This document shows, in pieces, positions 27,280-40,205 of a DNA stretch of 64,000 nt (positions within the stretch are counted from its first letter, which is position 1; each line of letters opens with the position of its first letter). Location: NCBI GenBank assembly GCA_964006375.1, contig OZ023262.1, forward strand, positions 193,482,907-193,546,906, in the 5' to 3' direction. Source of the stretch: Tillus elongatus (taxonomy: Eukaryota > Arthropoda > Insecta > Coleoptera > Cleridae). The notes under the pieces were generated by a model, which ran no database searches, had not been told where the DNA came from, and saw only the letters and a program-made list of their open reading frames with translations. The translations under genes were made by a program, and so were the position numbers.

Positions 27280-27855
27280 AATATTGTTTGTTCCTCTAAT
27301 AAGCTAAGAACTTTTCCAAACGTCCTCGTATGTTTTGAAACCTAAGTCACTTTGTTTAATGGCAACTGCTAACAAGAACTAATATGTCGCAAATTATGTA
27401 TGTATTCGCTTTTCAGTTATTTAATGCATTTTCCCAAGTTTCTAAATTGATTTAGTGGTAGTTGATATAAATCAAGAATACTTATTTAATAAAATCAGAA
27501 ACAATGACTGACCCACAGATGTACGAATTACAGAGGTATGCCGACGATCAGTGCTGGCATTATATTGCATATGGTATGTGAGTGTAGTCTGCGTACAACA
27601 GACAGAGAAAGAGAGGGTTGTGACACAGTGGGACAATTGGGTTGGTGAGACAGAGGCAAGCAATTAGCATTCGCCGGCTCCCCGGTTAACATTGAAAGAT
27701 AAACTTCGCAGATTAAGATATCTTATGTTGATTATACACTCAAATGTCAAATTATGTAACACATTGTCCGTCTTTGTCTATTAGAGATAAAACGACCAGA
27801 GTTCAGGCTTTTCCAGCTTATCTATCTAAATCTGTACCAAGTGAAGAATAGAACC
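27280..27855. other. Unassigned intronic sequence
   Basis: No coding or repeat signature identified. Confidence 0.35.
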
Positions 27856-27857
27856 TG

Positions 27858-28165
27858 TGATGAGCACTGATAGGTACACTTGTAGAACCCAAATCACCAC
27901 AACATATTATTAAAAACCTGACGATCGTTTCACTAACCAAGTTAGCGTCCATGAGAGGATGGAAAATTCTGAATGTTTGTCGACTATAACTGCATTTATA
28001 TTCCGTGCAGGTACTCGGCTTGTACGATTGATTGTGGTTTAAACAAGGCAAAAACTTTTACTACTTGCTTACTGGAAATTCCCTCTGCCTAAATTCGGTA
28101 ATCATCCGATCAGGTTTTTTAAAATGTGTTGTCTTGATTTGGGTTCTCGCAGTGTACTTATAAAT
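27858..28165. mobile_element. Penelope-like terminal-repeat pair, decayed
   Basis: The left part (27858-27960) contains GAACCCAAATCACCACAACA and then, inverted, a hammerhead-like stretch (GACGATCGTTTCACTAACC) whose first core box is mutated. The right end (28125-28160) has the inverted GATTTGGGTTCTCGCAGTGTA. Same repeat as 34909-35336. The interior, about 150 bp, is not recognised. Confidence 0.55.
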
Positions 28166-28595
28166 ATGTATCCTTGGGATTGAGATGATGATGATGAGGT
28201 CAAACTACTAAATACAAAACTTTTTTTTTAAATTAAAATCTGCCAAAACACATTTTGATCTTGAAGAATTCCATAAAAATAAAAGCAGCAGCATCTTCTT
28301 TAAAATATTTTTTTTCCGCTTGGGAATGCTGCAGCTGTTGAAGGGTTACTGAAGTACACAAGCTATCGGAAAATAATCATGATACCTGAACTAATGCCTC
28401 TTAATTTGTATTCACATGAAATAATCATTTGTATTTAATATGGAATAGTTTTGCCAAGTAACACCAGCCGAAATCGATGATGAACTATTGTGTTACCAAG
28501 TGTCACACTGAAATGAAAAACCAATACTTCGTAACTTTATGATTATTACAGTTTATTATTTGTACATTTTAAAATAAAATAAATAGGTAAAGAGT

Positions 28596-29700
28596 TAATT
28601 GATTGTTGTTGCCCTTACTTGGTGAAACTGGTCCATACTACTTACAGACTTGGAGACTACTTCTCTGGCTTCACTGTTGGTTTTCGTTTTTGTATGTGAA
28701 GGACGTAGCCAGGGCGTAAGCTAACTGGAGCAAGTGGCCCTTATGAATTCTGGAAGATCTAGGATGTTCTTCAACGTTTCTGTGACTAGTTTCGCTGCTT
28801 GACAGCATTCTCAGACAGATTAAAATTGAATTAGTACAAAATCATGACAACTACAAATAAACATCTGTTGCTATGTTATGATATGATGTAGGTCAAACTT
28901 CTATAAATTTTAACACCCGATACAAAGAACATATTTCTGCATTTAGAAATAACCACGCTGACAAATCTAGATTTGCAAAACATATTATTGATACAGAACA
29001 TAGACCTACAGTAAATAACCGCATACAACCACAACATTTTTATAATGACAAACGTAAACTAGACTTTTGAAGCATTAGAAGTCAAAAAGCACATACACGG
29101 CAATCGCTACCTTGTTTAAAATGAGCAAACTGATTTAATGAATTCCCCTTTCTTAGATATTCTTCTTTTTAATTAAATAAGTCAAAGAAAAATAAATTTA
29201 ACTATTTTATCAAAAAAGTTGTAATAAGATAATGAGTTGATGTATGTCAATAATTTCGTTATATAGAGACTACTTTTATACTGTTATTGTTTAGTTATTT
29301 TATTGTTATAACTGTTATCATAGTTATTATAGGCTAGTTCTATTTTTATGTTAAATATTGACATACATCACGTAGACATTTTGAAAGCCTTGTCTGTTAT
29401 CTGTGTTTCATTTTACTTTCCATTTGTATAAAAAAAATTTTGATCAAAACATCATATCATAACATAGCAACAGATGTTTATTTGTAGTTGTTATGATTTC
29501 GTACTAATTCAATTTTAATCTGTCTGAGAATGCTGTCAAGCAGCGAAACTAGTCACAAACACGTTGAAGAACATCCTAGAACTTCCAGAATTCATAAGGA
29601 CCACTTGCTCCAGTTAGCTTACGCGCTGGCTACGTCCTTCACCTACAAAAAAGAAAACCAACAGTGAAGCCAGAGAAGTAGTCTCCAAGTCTGTATGTAG
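28596..29700 (+). mobile_element. Penelope-like element: inverted terminal arms around a GIY-YIG relic, 12-bp TSD
   Basis: An exact 12-bp duplication TAGGTAAAGAGT lies at 28584-28595 and 29701-29712. Inside are long inverted arms (about 28635-28888 and 29450-29700, about 95% alike). Between them on the plus strand lies a GIY-YIG endonuclease C-terminal relic: YVGQTSINFNTRYKEHISAF then NNHADKSRFAKHIIDTEH (28891-29000), then, frameshifted, KKHIHGN and MNSPFLDIL near 29080-29160. The GIY motif itself and the RT are absent. Inverted terminal repeats around a 5'-truncated body are a known Penelope arrangement. Confidence 0.8.
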
Positions 29701-29712
29701 TAGGTAAAGAGT

Positions 29713-30514
29713 ATAAGGAAGAATTTTGTTAGTTTGGCTAGGAAACAAAAAAAGTAGCTACCTTTAAATTATGTGGGATGTAACCTGGGAAAATAGAAAA
29801 GCTAAAATTTATTTTCACAAACAAGATTATTTAGCTTTTAATGGGCATTTAAGAAATAATGGTGTTGAGAAAAGTAAGAGGTAGAAAACCCAAGACTATA
29901 TAGTTGAAACAACGGCACTACTAAATTAAGTCTGTCAGTCTAGTAGTAAGATTCCAATAACCACTGGACAAATTATTAGAATGGGTACCTTGAGAAATAG
30001 ATTGAGTAAGTGCCAAACAACAAACAGTTGGACAGATATTGCTAGAAATTCGATAAACAAAGCAAAGGACAGGAAAACCTAAAACAACAGTTGTAAAAGC
30101 CTAATGACTAAAACTGAGAGAAAATGATGAAAGAAGTAAAACACAGGCAATAAAATACCAAAAGGATAAAATTAACATAAAAAACAAAAGTCAATATTTC
30201 ATGGAAAAAAAAGTATAGTTATTAAAGTTTGCTTAAATGGTGAAATTAAACAGTAATAAAGTTAGAAAGCAACTGAAATTGAGCCTTATGTTTTTGACTT
30301 TTTTTCCTATTTCATCATCAGTTATTTCATTTTCTATTTCATCATCAGTTATTTCATTTCCTATTTTAGCAAACCGCTGTTAATTCCAAAACAACAATTT
30401 AATCCTACAATTTTTAAAGAAGATAATTTTGACCATGGTAATGAATTAAGAACAAGTTGTGGAATAATATTAACAGATGATGAGACTGCCATCACTGCAC
30501 CACATATTTTTTTC
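29713..30514. other. Unassigned intronic sequence with a short tandem repeat
   Basis: A 27-bp unit containing CATCATCAGTTATTTCA is repeated twice plus a partial at 30303-30366. No gene seen. Confidence 0.45.
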
Positions 30515-31256
<742 letters not shown>

Positions 31257-31738
31257 AGTTTTTTTTGTTTTGGTACTTAAAGCTTAGGACTATAGGACTA
31301 TATAGGACATCAATGTCATGTAGATTTAACAGATAATATATACTCTTCTTTTAAACACTTACAGTTTATATGAATCAGTAAAAGTGCTTGAAGCTAAAGC
31401 ATTTTCATCTAAGAAAAAACTATGTCTGTAAAATATTGATAAAGCCTTGAAAATCTTAGACTAGAAGATAGTCCTAGCGTAGGCAAAATAAAATAAGGCT
31501 TTTAAAAAATGTGGGTGAAACAATTATTAAAGAATAATTGTTGAAACCAATCACCAAATGTATTAATTGAAAGAGCTGAGTCTAGACGAGGCCAGTGCGC
31601 TATGGTAGTGAATTTTCAAAGCAATGATATGGCACCAAATAATTTTTTTAATAATTTTTCCCTTTTAACACAGAAATATACATTTTGGTATATAGTTTCC
31701 TTTTAATATCGTAAAATTACGTTGAAAGTATCACTTCT

Positions 31739-32215
31739 TTGGACAGAAAGAATGACAAGCCAGCAATGGCAAAATCTGTCAGAATTAGCTCACTCTAAGG
31801 CCTTTATAAATGGCCTGTCTGAGTCAAGGGCTAAAAAACTTCTAGAGTTAAACAGACAACAACTGAGTACTCTAGTCGGCCTGTATACAGAACACTACCG
31901 ATCACGTCACCACATGCACCATATTGGAGTCGGTCAGGAGACTGAGTGCCGGCTGTGTATGGAGAGTGACGAGACAGCAGAGCATGTACTGTGTTCCTGT
32001 CCGGCGGCGGACAGGACTAGATACCTGCTCTTTGGCAAGACAAAGCTTGCTCCGGAAGATCTGGATCAACTTTCGCCCACAAAGATTATCGACCTCTGCA
32101 GGAGGCTGGCTTTGTTGGGCGAAATATAGACCATTAGGTGTGAGCCACAATAGACCTTGTGGTCGCGGTGGAAGGACCGGTATGGTCCACTCACATTCAA
32201 ACCTAACCTAACCCT
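31739..32215 (+). pseudogene. 5'-truncated copy of the CCTAA-tailed non-LTR family
   Basis: Encodes the C-terminus of the ORF2-type protein up to its stop at 32127-32129: AHSKAFINGLSESRAKKLLE, the Cys/His block GQETECRLCMESDETAEHVL then CSCPA, and LDQLSPTKIIDLCRRLALLG. It is uninterrupted in frame and about 90% like 54110-54470. The tail is AACCTAACCTAACC. Flanks TATCACTTCTTT (31729-31740) and AATCACTTATTT (32216-32227) look like a 10-12 bp duplication with one or two changes. Confidence 0.85.
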
Positions 32216-32229
32216 AATCACTTATTTGG

Positions 32230-33840
32230 TTAGATTGGTTGGAGATGGATCAATGGAAAGGAATTACCTTGACATCAAAACATCAGAAACTGGAATAACT
32301 TGAATCTAAAAAAACTATTGTTCATAGTTACTTCTGAAAATGCTTTGTAGTGAAATAGTATCCATGACTATCACAAATGCCTAAATATGAAGAAGAAGAT
32401 AAGGCTATACCTGCTCTCTGTTTTAAAGTGAATTTTGACTTGACAGGTCTTATATTTTAATTAAAAAAAAAGGAACAGATATATACAAACTTTGTGTATA
32501 CGAAATAAGATGTACTTATTGAATTAAAGATAATTTTATTTCTTATCATTCTTTTATGTCATAAGTTAATTCCTTGATTAAAAATTGTATTGTGGTTGTG
32601 ACATGACACTACCTTTTTCTTGCTTTTGTTGATTTCAATGTCATTCTGGTGCATACCACTACCACACTACGTAAAATGTGTGTTCAAGAAAAGACTGCAC
32701 TTTTAAACAGCATAGCAGTCAGGGCATAATATGCTGCGACTAAGAACACCTAAATGAACTGTAGGTTCGATAACTCTACTATAGGTGAGTCCATTATGAA
32801 CAAATAAGTCAACATGACAATTAGTTGAGCCTAACAGACCGCCAGTGATATATTAGTTGAATGTATTGCTATGAATAGTACAAAGATGTTTTAACGATTG
32901 CACTTGGACAGCAAAAACTTCAGGTAATAAGTTGCCCCAACAGAGCTAATATAATATTCTATATTCACCATCTCTACAGCTTTAGCTACTGACAATGTAG
33001 GCATCAATTGCTAAATTTTCAGTAAAAAAACTTATGAGAATATTTAACATATCAGCACTTATCAGGCAATGCATAATAGAACACCGTGTTAATGTGGCAT
33101 AATTAAAAGAATGATGTGAAAATGTGCAATTTTCAATAAAGGTTTAAACACATTTCATCTCAATTTAAAATTGTTAAAGAACTAGTTCAGCCAAGGAACA
33201 ACAAGGAATCTAATAATATCACAACTCATACTCCCACATTAGAAGTTTGTAAGTTTTACCTACAATTTAAATAGAAGAAAAAAATTGATTGTATTCCATG
33301 TTAATTTTGAATCCAAATAAATACTGAAACCTTTTAATGTCCTACCTGTCTTGGTGGAATTTTGTGCACAACCAGATGAACCCATTTCTGAACTGTAAAA
33401 TACAACCTGAATGCAAGATTTTGCATTTAATGTGAATCATTACAGAATAACTTAATGAACTTAATTTAGGGAGAGACAAAGAATTAGCGGAAATGATTTG
33501 TGGTGTAAAACAATTTACAAAAAAACTTGAGTTTGGAAAACAAATCCCCGATACCACTTTTCCCTTCTTTATGAGAAGCTATTTGAAGATCTGTTGTAAC
33601 CCTATTACAATGAGTATGTGCAAATAATTGCCTTTAAATTTCGTTTTTAAGATTTTGATGAAATCCAACAACTGGGGAAATTTGTTGAGTCACACTTTAT
33701 AGAAATCAATATTGAGTAATTGGCCACTTGTGTTAGGCAGCACTTTGGCAAAGATGATGCTGCAACAGAAATGAAACTTACCATGTTTTTAACAATTTGA
33801 CTTTAAAATCTTTGAGCCCAATAAAATACTGCTACAAATT
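32230..33840. other. Unassigned intronic sequence
   Basis: No ORF with a recognisable domain and no inverted ends seen. AT-rich throughout. Confidence 0.35.
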
Positions 33841-33848
33841 GAATCATA

Positions 33849-34886
33849 ACTTCCACAAAGCTGTGATAATCTACTCTCCTCAGAAAGACATACTCATAAA
33901 ATGAATTTAGGGCCCATGACTTGACCACAAAGAAAATATTTGTATTCCTGTACCCATAAACTTCTGAAACGTTATATTACTCTAGTTTTAACAAAAAAAT
34001 TTCAATTTTCATCAAATCACCCCTCATTTATCCCCAACCCCCTGAATCGATCTTACCCACAAATAATTCGAAGCATTCCTTTGTCGGGTGCTAACTGGAT
34101 ACCAAATTTTAAGAAGATATTTCAATCTGTTCGAAAATTATTGCGCCTACTAACAGACAGACATACAGGCCGACAGACCAACCGACAAAAAAATTGTCAT
34201 TGCAGAATCAAGTTATCTATATGTCTTGAGACTGTTTACACGGATATTCCACCCCAACACATTCAACCCCTAATTTAATTTCAGCACAGAATACCAGATG
34301 TTTGATGAAATTGAAAGTTTTCTAATAAAGAAACCCTAAAACGTAGTATTACCTGAGTTGTAATGAAAAAATGTCACTTTCACCAAATCACCCCCTATTC
34401 ATCCTCTACCCCGTAGAGCGATTTTACCCAAAAACAATCGGAACCGTATGTTTGTCGTGTGCTCATTGTATAGATAATTTGAAGACGATATCTCAATTCG
34501 TTCTAAAGGATGAAATTGAAAGTTTTCCAATAAAGAAACTCTAAAACGTAGTATTACCTGAGTTGTAACGAAAAAACGTCACTTTCACCAAATCACCCCC
34601 TATTCATCCTCTACCCCGTAGAGCGATTTTACCCAAAAACAATCCGAACCGTATGTTTGTCGTGTGCTTATTGTATAGATAATTTGAAGACGATATCTCA
34701 ATTCGTTCTAAAGTTATAATGGCTACAAACAGATAGACCTACAGACAGACCTACAGCCAAAAAAAATCGTTTCCAAATCATGTTTTTGATATGTTTTGAC
34801 ACTTTTTACGATGTTTAAGTGAAAAAGCTTTTTGAAATATTTGTCGCTGACGCCATATTTCCAAACGTATTGACGATGTGGAAGTG
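33849..34886. mobile_element. ACTTCCACAT-end TIR element, copy B, with internal duplication
   Basis: Starts ACTTCCACAAAGCTGTGATA and ends TGACGATGTGGAAGT. A 205-bp internal block (34304-34508) is repeated in tandem (34509-34713) with about 95% identity; the unit starts GATGAAATTGAAAGTTTTC and includes ACCCCGTAGAGCGATTTTAC. Non-coding. Confidence 0.72.
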
Positions 34887-34955
34887 AAATGTATCTAGAC
34901 TTTAGTAATAAGTATACTTGGAGAACCCAAATCACCACAACACATATTTCAAAGA

Positions 34956-34997
34956 CCTGACGATCGTTTCACTAACCAAGTTAGCGTCATCAGGGGA
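34956..34997 (-). ncRNA. Hammerhead-ribozyme-like motif (Penelope terminal repeat)
   Basis: On the minus strand: CTGATGA, then stem II GCTAAC-TTG-GTTAGT, then GAAAC, a two- to three-base-pair stem III (ACGATCGT), and the GTC cleavage triplet, in type I order. One extra base sits between CTGATGA and stem II. Stem I is short (CC/GG). Mirrors the motif at 35215-35255. Confidence 0.6.
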
Positions 34998-35214
34998 TAA
35001 AAAATTCTGTAAGTCTACAAAAAACAAAAATTATAATAATAATCAAATGAAAACAGTTAAACGATTGCGAGAAAAGGATTGTTTTTATATAAAGGCAGAT
35101 AAGGGCAATAAAGTTGTGATAATGGACAAAAGTGATTATAAAGAGCGAGTGAGTAACGCAATAGAGTCAGGGCCGTATAGAAAACTAGATAAAAATCCGT
35201 TCAGAATTTTTCAT

Positions 35215-35255
35215 CCTCTGATGACGCTAACTTGGTTAGTGAAACGATCGTCAGG
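35215..35255 (+). ncRNA. Hammerhead-ribozyme-like motif (Penelope terminal repeat)
   Basis: CTGATGA at 35218-35224, one spacer base, stem II GCTAAC/GTTAGT with a TTG loop (35226-35240), GAAA at 35241-35244, minimal stem III to 35251, cleavage after C35252, and AGG pairing with CCT at 35215-35217 as stem I. All core bases are present. The tiny stem III resembles hammerheads known from Penelope-like elements, which tend to act as dimers. The spacer base is unusual. Confidence 0.65.
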
Positions 35256-35481
35256 TCTTTGAAATATGTGTTGTAGTGATTTGGGTTCACCAAGTGTACT
35301 TATCAGTGCTCATCACGGGCTCCAGGTTTCACATAGTAGACTTAAGTAAGTTTAAGTCAAGACAAATATTTTGTTTTAGTTAGAGCTGATTTACGGATGA
35401 AAGCATTATTCATTTTGATCTATCCATGTGTCTGCATGACTTTTTTTGTCCCAATATAATAATGCTGCAAATTGATTCATA

Positions 35482-36228
35482 ACTTCCACATAGCTGTGAT
35501 TATCCACTCTCCTCAGAAAGGCATTCTCAATAAAATGAATTTATCCTCATTTATCCCCTACCTCCTGAAGCGATCATACCCAAAAACAATTCTAAGTGTT
35601 CCTTTGTTGGGTACTAAGTGGACGCCAAATTTGAAGATGATATTTCAATTCATCCGAAAGTTGTTGCGCCTACTAACAGACAGACGTAGAGGCCGACTGA
35701 CCAACAGACAAAAAAATGCTCGTTCCAGTTTTCTATATGTTCTTTTTATTCCGTTTTAGGAAAAAAACTCCTAAATTTTTGTCACCGATATTCCACCCCC
35801 GCACATTTAACCCCTAATTTAATTTCAGCACAGAATATCAATTGTTTGATGAGATTTAAAGTTTCCTAATAACAAACCCTAAAACGTTATATTACTCGTG
35901 TTTTAACGAAAAAATGTAAATTTTCGCTAAATCACCCCCCATTTATCCCCTACCCCCTGTGGACCGATTTTACCCAAAAACAATCCGAGCCGTTCATTTG
36001 TTGGGTCCTAGCTGTATAACATATTTGAAGACGAAATCTCAATCCGTTTTAAAGTTATCGTGGCTACAAACAAACAGACATACACACTGACAGACAAAAA
36101 AAAATGTTCGTTTTTAAATCATGTTTTCTATAGGTTTTAACACTTTTTACAACGTGTAGGCGAAAAAAAATGTTTGAAATTTTAGTCGCCGATGCCATAC
36201 TTCCACAGGTTGTGACGATGTGGAAGTA
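35482..36228. mobile_element. ACTTCCACAT-end TIR element, copy C
   Basis: Starts ACTTCCACATAGCTGTGATT and ends TGTGACGATGTGGAAGT. Shares TTTATCCCCTACC, ACCCAAAAACAATTC and two ACAGAC-rich stretches with copies A, B and D. 747 bp. Confidence 0.72.
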
Positions 36229-36271
36229 AAACTAATTAAGAGCAAATACTGTAAGTGACCTACAGATGAAC

Positions 36272-37378
36272 GGGTGCGTTGAGCACCGCTCCATCAGGCG
36301 CTCTGGAAGTTCTCCTAAACATTGCACCTCTTCACATATGGCTGGAGAGGTAAGAAGGCTAGTTGGACAAGGTATAGACTTCAACAAACGGCTGACAGCA
36401 TGCCTAAGGCAATCAGCATGGAAAGAACTAGACTCCTCGATGACATTGAAAGTCACAAGATTCTGGGAATGATTCAGATCTGATGCTTACAAAGATCTAC
36501 AGAGACCTGTCTTTCAAGACCATCCTTCCGGGAAGGGAAACCCAGTCAAGGGCAGGAGCTGGCGCATATTGTAGCAGCGCCGATGCTAGAATATTATCTA
36601 GCCTCGGAAAGCATGCAACCATATACCAGGCAGAAGTATATGAATTTAAGGTGTGTGCGAGGGAGGTTAAACAAAGCCGTTGCACACAGAAATCAATCAG
36701 AATAATTTTAGATAGCCAAGCTGCTATAGAGGCACTTGGATCCTACCATTGCAATTCAAAAACGGTATGGAGTTGCTGTATTACCCGAAACGAACTGCTA
36801 GAATGGGGTGTCGCTGGTCTGGATATCGGAGCAGTTGAACCTTGATGGCAATGTAGCAGCCAACGCTCTTGCCAGGAGGAGTGCCAAGGAGTAGTATATC
36901 ATACCAGAACATGCAATGGGGGCATCCTCCTTCACAGCGAAACGCACCTTAAAGAGCTGGACAGATGGGAAGACAATCAAACAATAGCAAAATCTGACAG
37001 AATTAGCACACTCTAAGACTTTCATAAATGGCCTTTCAGAGTTAAGCGCTAAAAGACTTCTACAGTTAAACAAGTAACAACTGAAAACTCTGACCGGCCT
37101 GTATACAAGATACTGCCACTTGCATCACCACATGCCCAGAATTGGGCTTCGACAAGAAACCAAGTATCGGCTGTGTATCAAGTGGCAAATCAGCAGAGCA
37201 CGTGATATGTTCCTGTCCGGCTGCGGACAGGACAATACCCAACTTGCAGCAGAAGATCTGAAATCTTAGGCTCACAAAAATTATTGACCTCTCTGGACTT
37301 GTTGCATGAAATATAGGACAATTGGGCACAATAGACATTAAGGTCGCAGTGGAGGGGCTGTTATGACAACATAACCTA
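36272..37378 (+). pseudogene. CCTAA-tailed non-LTR family, old 5'-truncated copy with 14-bp TSD
   Basis: Exact flanking repeat ACCTACAGATGAAC at 36258-36271 and 37379-37392. The body aligns with 53340-54540 of the complete copy: thumb region SPKHCTSSHM-like, an RNase H now broken (TIYQAEVYEFKVCARE, IILDSQAAIEALGSY) and a decayed zinc-knuckle block near 37150. The end reads CATAACCTAACCT. Many stops and frameshifts; older than 31739-32215. Confidence 0.82.
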
Positions 37379-37399
37379 ACCTACAGATGAACACTTGGG

Positions 37400-37604
37400 T
37401 AATTGTATTCAAATGACTGTAACTTACTATAGTGCCAACATAATATATTATCACTGGGTCCATCTCGTTATGTTATTTTAATCCTAATATGTTTTGTTTA
37501 AAGTAGTGTGTTAGATTTCATTATTTTTGTTGAATATTATTATGATTACTATGTATGTGTGTGTCATATGTAACGTATAGTAAAATAAAAATTGTGCTGC
37601 AAAC
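37400..37604. other. Short unassigned spacer
   Basis: No feature recognised. Confidence 0.4.
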
Positions 37605-38313
37605 CACAACCACATAGCTTTGGTAATTTATTCTCTTCAGAAAGACATTCTCATGAAATGCATTTAGGGCCCTTGACTTGACCACCAAAAAAATATTTGT
37701 ATCCCTGTACCCATAAACTTTCGAAACGTTATATTACTCGAGTTTTATTTAAAAAATGTCAAATTGTGCCAAATCACGCTGTATTCATCTCCTACCCCCT
37801 GAAGCGATCTTACCCAAAAACAATTCGAAGCGTTCCTTTGTCGGGTGCTAACTGGATACCAAATTTGAAGATATCTCAATTCGTTTGAAAGTTATTGCGC
37901 ATATTAACAGACAGACTTACATGCAGTCATACCGACAGATCGGCTGACCAACAGACAAAAAAATGTTTGTGCCAGAATCAAGTTTTCTATATGTTTTGAG
38001 ACTTTTAGACTGTTATACTATTCGAGTTATAATGAAAAAGTGTCAATTTTCACCAAATCACCCCTCATTCATCACCTACCCACAAATTTGTAGACGATAT
38101 CTCAATTTGTTCTAAAGTTATCATGGCTAAAAACAGACAGACATACTGACCAACTGACCAACAGACAGGCCGACAGCCTGACAGACAGAAAAAAAAAGAG
38201 TTTGTTCTCAAATCATGTTTTCTATATGTTTTGATACTGTTTACGTTTAAACGAAAAAATATATATCTTTCCTCTGATGCGATACTTCCATATGTTGTGA
38301 CGATGTGGAAGTA
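37605..38313. mobile_element. ACTTCCACAT-end TIR element, copy D
   Basis: The left end is degraded (ACAACCACATAGCTTTGGTA); the right end is TGTGACGATGTGGAAGT. Interior landmarks CGAAACGTTATATTACTCGA, CTGAAGCGATCTTACCC and TCGGGTGCTAACTGGATACC match copies A-C. Confidence 0.7.
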
Positions 38314-38680
38314 ATATGTATGTCGAAAAAATTTAATATTATTATTATTTGATTAAACAGGGTAAGGTGGGTCACTTTCTTTTCTAAAATTATTACAGTA
38401 GCTCATCATATTGAAAAGTTTGGTCACCCCTAATCTAAATAAATGCAATATATCATGGCATCTCAGTTTAATTTGTTGTTATCTCTTATTCAACAAAAAA
38501 TTGGTTAACACTTTTGTACATTCTTTGGTGATCTTGCAGCATCTAGAAAATGCTGTATGGTGGGTGTATCCTGACCATGATTAACAGTATGTTATGTTGC
38601 TTACACTGCATACAGAAGGAAGCTAACGAGCATTGTGGTTTTAAAAGTGAGGTTACCTAAGGTGTTGGCGATGTGGCATT

Positions 38681-40028
38681 TTATCCCCCTGCCAAAAAAG
38701 AGTAACGCAACGAAGTGCGAGGACCATAAGCTGATCAGTCTAATAAGCCACACGTTAAAGATATTCCTCAAGATTATTCACTACAGAATTTCCATAAAAT
38801 GCGAGAGAGGGGTAGGGTCCACACAATTTGGATTTAGAAGGGGACTAGGTACGAGAGAGGCTATAGTTGCAACTTAAGTATTGATCCAGAAATGCAACGA
38901 CAAGAGGAAGGATGTGATGCTATGCTTCATCGACTACAAGAAAGTGTTTGACAGGGTCCAACACCACAAACTCATTCAAATTTTGAAGAGGATGGATATA
39001 GACCAGAAGGATATCTGCTGCATAGAAAGCCTTTATTGGAACCAAACAGCCGTAGTCAAGGTTGGCAATTAACACACAGAACCGACAAAGATCCTTAGAG
39101 GGGTCAGACAGGGATGTGTTCTCTCTCCACTCCTCTTCAACCTGTATTCTGAAAGCATCTTTCAGGAGGCGCTCGAAGAACGCGACCTAGGCATTAAGGT
39201 GAATGGGGTGTGGATCAACAACATACGGTTAGCAGACGACACAGTCCTAATTGCAGACAACATGAAAGACTTGCAGCATCTTCTTAAGGCTATAGGCGAC
39301 AGTAGCAAAAACTTGGGCCTTAATATCAACACCAAGAAGACAAAATTCATGATAGTTTCTCGCAAGCCGGAAGAACATCTAAATGCAAGCCTAACACACA
39401 ACATATCCCCAGTAGAACGGGTATATAAATTTAAATATTTAGGCACGTGGCTGTGTGAAAACTGGATGTCTGAAACGGAGATCAGATGCTGAATCGAAAT
39501 GGCCCGAAACACATTTATGAAATTCATGAAATTTCTTACCAACACTGATTTTGACTTCAACCTAAGAATTAGATTTGTAAAATGTTATGTGTGGTCAGTA
39601 TTACTATATGGTGTGGAGGGCTGGACGCTGAGGGTGAATACCATGAATAGACTTGAAGCCTTCAAAATGTGGACATACAGACGTATACTAAAAGTCCCAT
39701 GGACGGCCAGAAAAACAAACGAGGAGATCCTAAGAACGGTTAAAAGAGAATGTAAACTGTTGAACACCATCAAGCGCAGAAAAACAGCATATCTGGGCCA
39801 CGTAATACGGAATGAAAGATACCAATTCCTACAATTAGTAAACGAAGGAAAGATCGAGGGGAAGAGAGGAGTCGGCAGGAATAGGATGTCATGGCTCAGA
39901 AACGTGAGACAATGGACAGGACTAAAAACTGTAGGAGACCTATTCAGCGCCATCAGAAATAGGGAAGAATGGGCACATGTGATCGCGAATATCCATTAAT
40001 GGATAAGCAACAGAAGAAGAGGAAGAAA
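38681..40028 (+). pseudogene. RTE-like non-LTR retrotransposon, 5'-truncated, 10-bp TSD
   Basis: Exact 10-bp duplication ATGTGGCATT at 38671-38680 and 40029-40038. The RT reads HFIPLPKKSNATKCEDHKLI, GVGSTQFGFRRGLGTREAI, MLCFIDYKKVFDRVQHHKLI (palm A with the first aspartate), RGVRQGCVLSPLLFNLYSE, the catalytic LADDTVLI at about 39230, then the thumb (YLGTWLCENWM, LLYGVEGWTLR) and C-terminal block (TAYLGHVIRNERYQFL, GRNRMSWLRNVRQW), ending with a stop at 39997-39999. The 3' end is purine-rich (CAGAAGAAGAGGAAGAA). Stops at 38877, 39070 and 39490 make it inactive. The endonuclease is absent. A different lineage from the 25195-25985 relic. Confidence 0.88.
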
Positions 40029-40205
40029 ATGTGGCATTGTTTTCGTTTGTAAGATGTTCCTCTAAACATTTTGTCGAGAATTGACCATTTGACGCAAATT
40101 TTTTACATCGTGTTTATTTGAACTGTTACCTAGTGTGTTATTGATCATTTTTTGACCATGTGCAGATAAGTGATTTTTTTCCTAGAACAGTGACTGTAAT
40201 CAAGT

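Larger units (their letters stand above)
34909..35336. mobile_element. Penelope-like inverted terminal-repeat pair around an RT N-terminal fragment
   Basis: Inverted arms 34907-34997 and 35211-35305 each carry a hammerhead-like motif. Between them (35045-35200, plus) lies a piece of the Penelope ORF: IKADKGNKVVIMDKSDYKE then RVSNAIESGPYRKLDKNP, the conserved ADKG/VIMDK region at the start of the RT. Near-identical 13-bp flanks, TAGACTTTAGTAA (34896-34908) and TAGACTTAAGTAA (35337-35349), look like a target duplication with one change. Confidence 0.75.

Noticed and set aside
30303..30370. CRISPR-like direct repeats
   Set aside because: Only two and a half units, with no spacers, and the context is eukaryotic.
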